Shown piece by piece: positions 63,101 through 64,000 of a stretch of DNA of 64,000 nt (the stretch's first letter is position 1; each line of letters begins with the position of its first letter). Both the position numbers and the translations under genes were made by a program. Below the pieces are notes generated by a model. The model saw only the letters and a program-made list of their open reading frames with translations, was not told the DNA's origin and searched no databases. The stretch comes from an uncultured Prevotella sp. (GTDB taxonomy: Bacteria > Bacteroidota > Bacteroidia > Bacteroidales > Bacteroidaceae). The stretch lies in NCBI GenBank assembly GCA_946548085.1, contig CAMNPN010000090.1:1-64000 (forward strand), read 5' to 3'.

Positions 63101-64000
63101 GATATCGTGTTCTTGGGTGAGTGTTTCGTTGATAAAGAAATGGAAGACGGTGGCGAATATGATAAGCAGATTGCTGCAGCCGTAGAACAGTTCTTTGACG
63201 AAGAACCCTACAAGTCGCTTCGCAGTCGCTTCAACGTCTATCAAGTCAGAGCCGTAGCAGCTAAGAATATGTATGGCAACAAAGCAACTTATGCCATCAA
63301 GGAAGATGATAGCAAAGCCTTTGAATATGCGAAGAAAGCTGTGGGTGAGGATGCTAAACTCATGCTGGTGAATGTTATTTATAGAAATGGCGGCGGAGCT
63401 TCCTTGGATGTCAACAGGAGCTATTGCTCGATGTATGCTGACGGCTCCTATGTGGCTTACGATCTTCAAGGCGGTCGTGTCATCAATCATGAAGGTGGAG
63501 GACATGGTATTGCACAGCTCATCGACGAGTATGTGGAAGGCAGTATGGCAGGGGCTGCACCCTCTGATGAGTATAAGAACAGCCTCGATGAGCAATATGC
63601 TGCCACAGGTTCTGGGGCTAACATCGACTGGCGCAGCGATCCGACACAGGTAAGATGGAATCATTTCATCAATGACACCCGCTATGCCAACGAGCATATA
63701 GGAGTCTATGAAGGAGCGGTTTATGGTCTTGGGATGTATCGCCCGACGGAGAACAGCATGATGCGCTATAACGACTGCGGTTTCAATGCCCCGAGCCGCG
63801 AGGCTATCTATAAGCGAGTGATGGAACTCTCGGAGGGTGACGATTGGGAGTATGACTATGAGACATTCGTGGCATTCGATGCGCCTGCCCGTGAGGCATA
63901 CAAGGCGGCCCAGAGCAGAAGCGAATCTCGTGGTACTAGCGCTCAGCAGCGTCGTATCGAGTCTCGTCCACCTACTATATATAAAGGTACGTGGCGTGAT
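60104..64000 (+). CDS. Large exported dockerin-like/BACON/M64 metallopeptidase, 3' end beyond window
   Basis: At least 1299 residues, running off the window. Order: signal peptide (MKKKLFALVLAVLLPIGLLAG), dockerin-like calcium loops (GDVNGDGKIDAADIVELL, ADLDRDGKVTTDDV), three near-identical BACON-type repeats of 94-95 residues starting at 60656, 60941 and 61223, a fourth diverged one, a Leu-rich-repeat cap-like stretch (ALIDLYNATDGTNWYRNEGW), a thioredoxin-like region (62620-62960), and an M64 (IgA-peptidase-like) domain with the zinc motif HEGGGH at about 63490 followed by DEY. It likely cuts host or dietary proteins at the cell surface. The frame stays open to base 64000. Confidence 0.88.
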   Translation, partial: MKKKLFALVLAVLLPIGLLAGSGDVNGDGKIDAADIVELLSYIEDRDHPSSLFKLENADLDRDGKVTTDDVGVLARKILKPNKDYILALSNGTVVLDNDHLEFDVYMETDLDANNINIDVSGNDNMSIYSPNGKENTSEEGVYKWHFEVWSEQKNYSGKDWETKIYFYHLEKNIRDSIQVIYESGEQPSFSVTPKEITVENKEHGRDLFIEQTKSYEWLDVQVEYIGNEEEWLEFYSEENGRLHFGYKENYTGKDRVAQIIFKNEEYNLQESVTVTCKSGEQPSLSVTPKEIIVENKEYRDFFVELTKNYEWLDVQVEYIGNEEEWLEQGVEENGKLHFSYKENYTGKDRIAQIIFKNEEYNIQESVTVTSKGGEQPSLSVTPKEIIVENKEYRDFFVELTKNYEWLDVQVEYIGNEEEWLEQGSDENGKLHFIYKENYTGKDRVAQIIFKNEKYNLQESVTVTSKCADWVEILPDDLPERYVRAQKREYNLIGLQPDFVTHRIEFGIALRKGGISSSEDIGCMILDNGTEWLEQGPITMGHCNLSYEPNKTGKVKTCRVVLYDKTVDIKEAYKDTIYVNLHPTYFHDVNFATSPNHLSNHSSVFIQPAGDEIDFILYGGAGKEVNVDMQPQQRDGVNYEPGSSGYVDYIHHVSTDAVGNDLHIRLRIDPNDTEDERWQVVSFPVRNTEGCQSLNIGQAPKSAPSAAKMRQALIDLYNATDGTNWYRNEGWCSDKPLSQWDLLGLSGLGDYVYGIPLNGNAMVGTIPESFTTLMESRFDNNFNHNRLYGRIPDAVINHPKWSQIGWDVVIQDLWPEKRLLEYDDLKLKLPTYEIDHVNGDLKTSDELFAKNKVNVIMIGTPSEEMTNLHLSYHNKGYGTIVSSYDWLGGKREESVAAAEEFPIKDIDFVWKCPWADYQLNGLTAMGTWYVFDDKSNLLACYVRDWDIPEEWYVSKVDSICRKFLGEPEEHEAYSEYTSTDNSKDGEVKQLQKATEGKGIDIVFLGECFVDKEMEDGGEYDKQIAAAVEQFFDEEPYKSLRSRFNVYQVRAVAAKNMYGNKATYAIKEDDSKAFEYAKKAVGEDAKLMLVNVIYRNGGGASLDVNRSYCSMYADGSYVAYDLQGGRVINHEGGGHGIAQLIDEYVEGSMAGAAPSDEYKNSLDEQYAATGSGANIDWRSDPTQVRWNHFINDTRYANEHIGVYEGAVYGLGMYRPTENSMMRYNDCGFNAPSREAIYKRVMELSEGDDWEYDYETFVAFDAPAREAYKAAQSRSESRGTSAQQRRIESRPPTIYKGTWRD
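60656..61505. repeat. Three near-identical BACON-domain repeats at DNA level
   Basis: Units starting at 60656, 60941 and 61223, spaced 285 and 282 bases, with very high base identity between the second and third. This indicates recent duplication or gene conversion. Confidence 0.9.

Overview
The window looks like a chromosomal segment of a Bacteroidales bacterium, most probably Prevotella or a close relative. The evidence is repeated promoter boxes of the Bacteroidetes primary-sigma type (TTTG, 19-21 nt, TAnnTTTG), the near absence of Shine-Dalgarno sequences, a eukaryote-like GT3 glycogen synthase, DUF4369 and BACON/dockerin-like secreted proteins, a fused ThrA, and an alkaline-phosphatase-superfamily enzyme in the threonine operon. 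No rRNA, tRNA, phage or transposase gene was seen.

Layout. 1-491: two structured RNA regions, the second ending in a strong terminator whose T-run touches the first start codon. 492-8044: a defence island with two m5C methyltransferases, an McrB-like AAA+ NTPase and an McrC-like nuclease (LlaJI-like gene order), then a Nudix hydrolase and a Vsr endonuclease. 8086-9112: small lipoproteins and membrane or exported proteins. 9250-13548: glycogen synthase and alpha-glucan phosphorylase, with a cytoplasmic GH13 enzyme further on (16878-18533). 13592-24989: housekeeping genes (PRPP synthetase, ThiE-like, FabD, AlaX-like, EEP hydrolase, hybrid kinase, GT2, RNase G, a 29-residue basic protein, HU). 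25796-30994: threonine operon thrA, an iPGM-family gene, thrC. 31845-39311: a six-function surface-acylation cluster, FkbH-like HAD, VOC, acyl carrier protein, and two MBOAT/SGNH pairs, laid out like an analogue of the dlt operon. 39317-43788: an exported dockerin-like protein, a CotH-like kinase and an OafA-type acyltransferase. 43814-59007: FAD oxidoreductase, cytidylate-kinase-like protein, PheT, YebC, lipoprotein, LepA, Crp-family regulator, AT-rich EptA-like enzyme, twin ABC ATPase, RuvC, FeoAB. 60104 to the window end: a very large exported BACON/M64 metallopeptidase, truncated by the window.

The most unusual signal runs across genes. Short degenerate tandem repeats with a period of 7 or 8 bases, often as inverted arms around a palindromic core, occur between genes and also in frame inside at least six protein genes (vsr, thrC twice, the second MBOAT, the FAD oxidoreductase, the twin ABC ATPase, feoAB). 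Two of these insertions, in unrelated proteins, encode nearly the same 23-residue peptide, and both strands of the element stay open. This suggests a palindromic element that can insert into coding sequence without breaking it. The second most interesting item is the Dlt-like FkbH/ACP/MBOAT/SGNH cluster, which predicts transfer of a glyceroyl-type group to a surface glycan.
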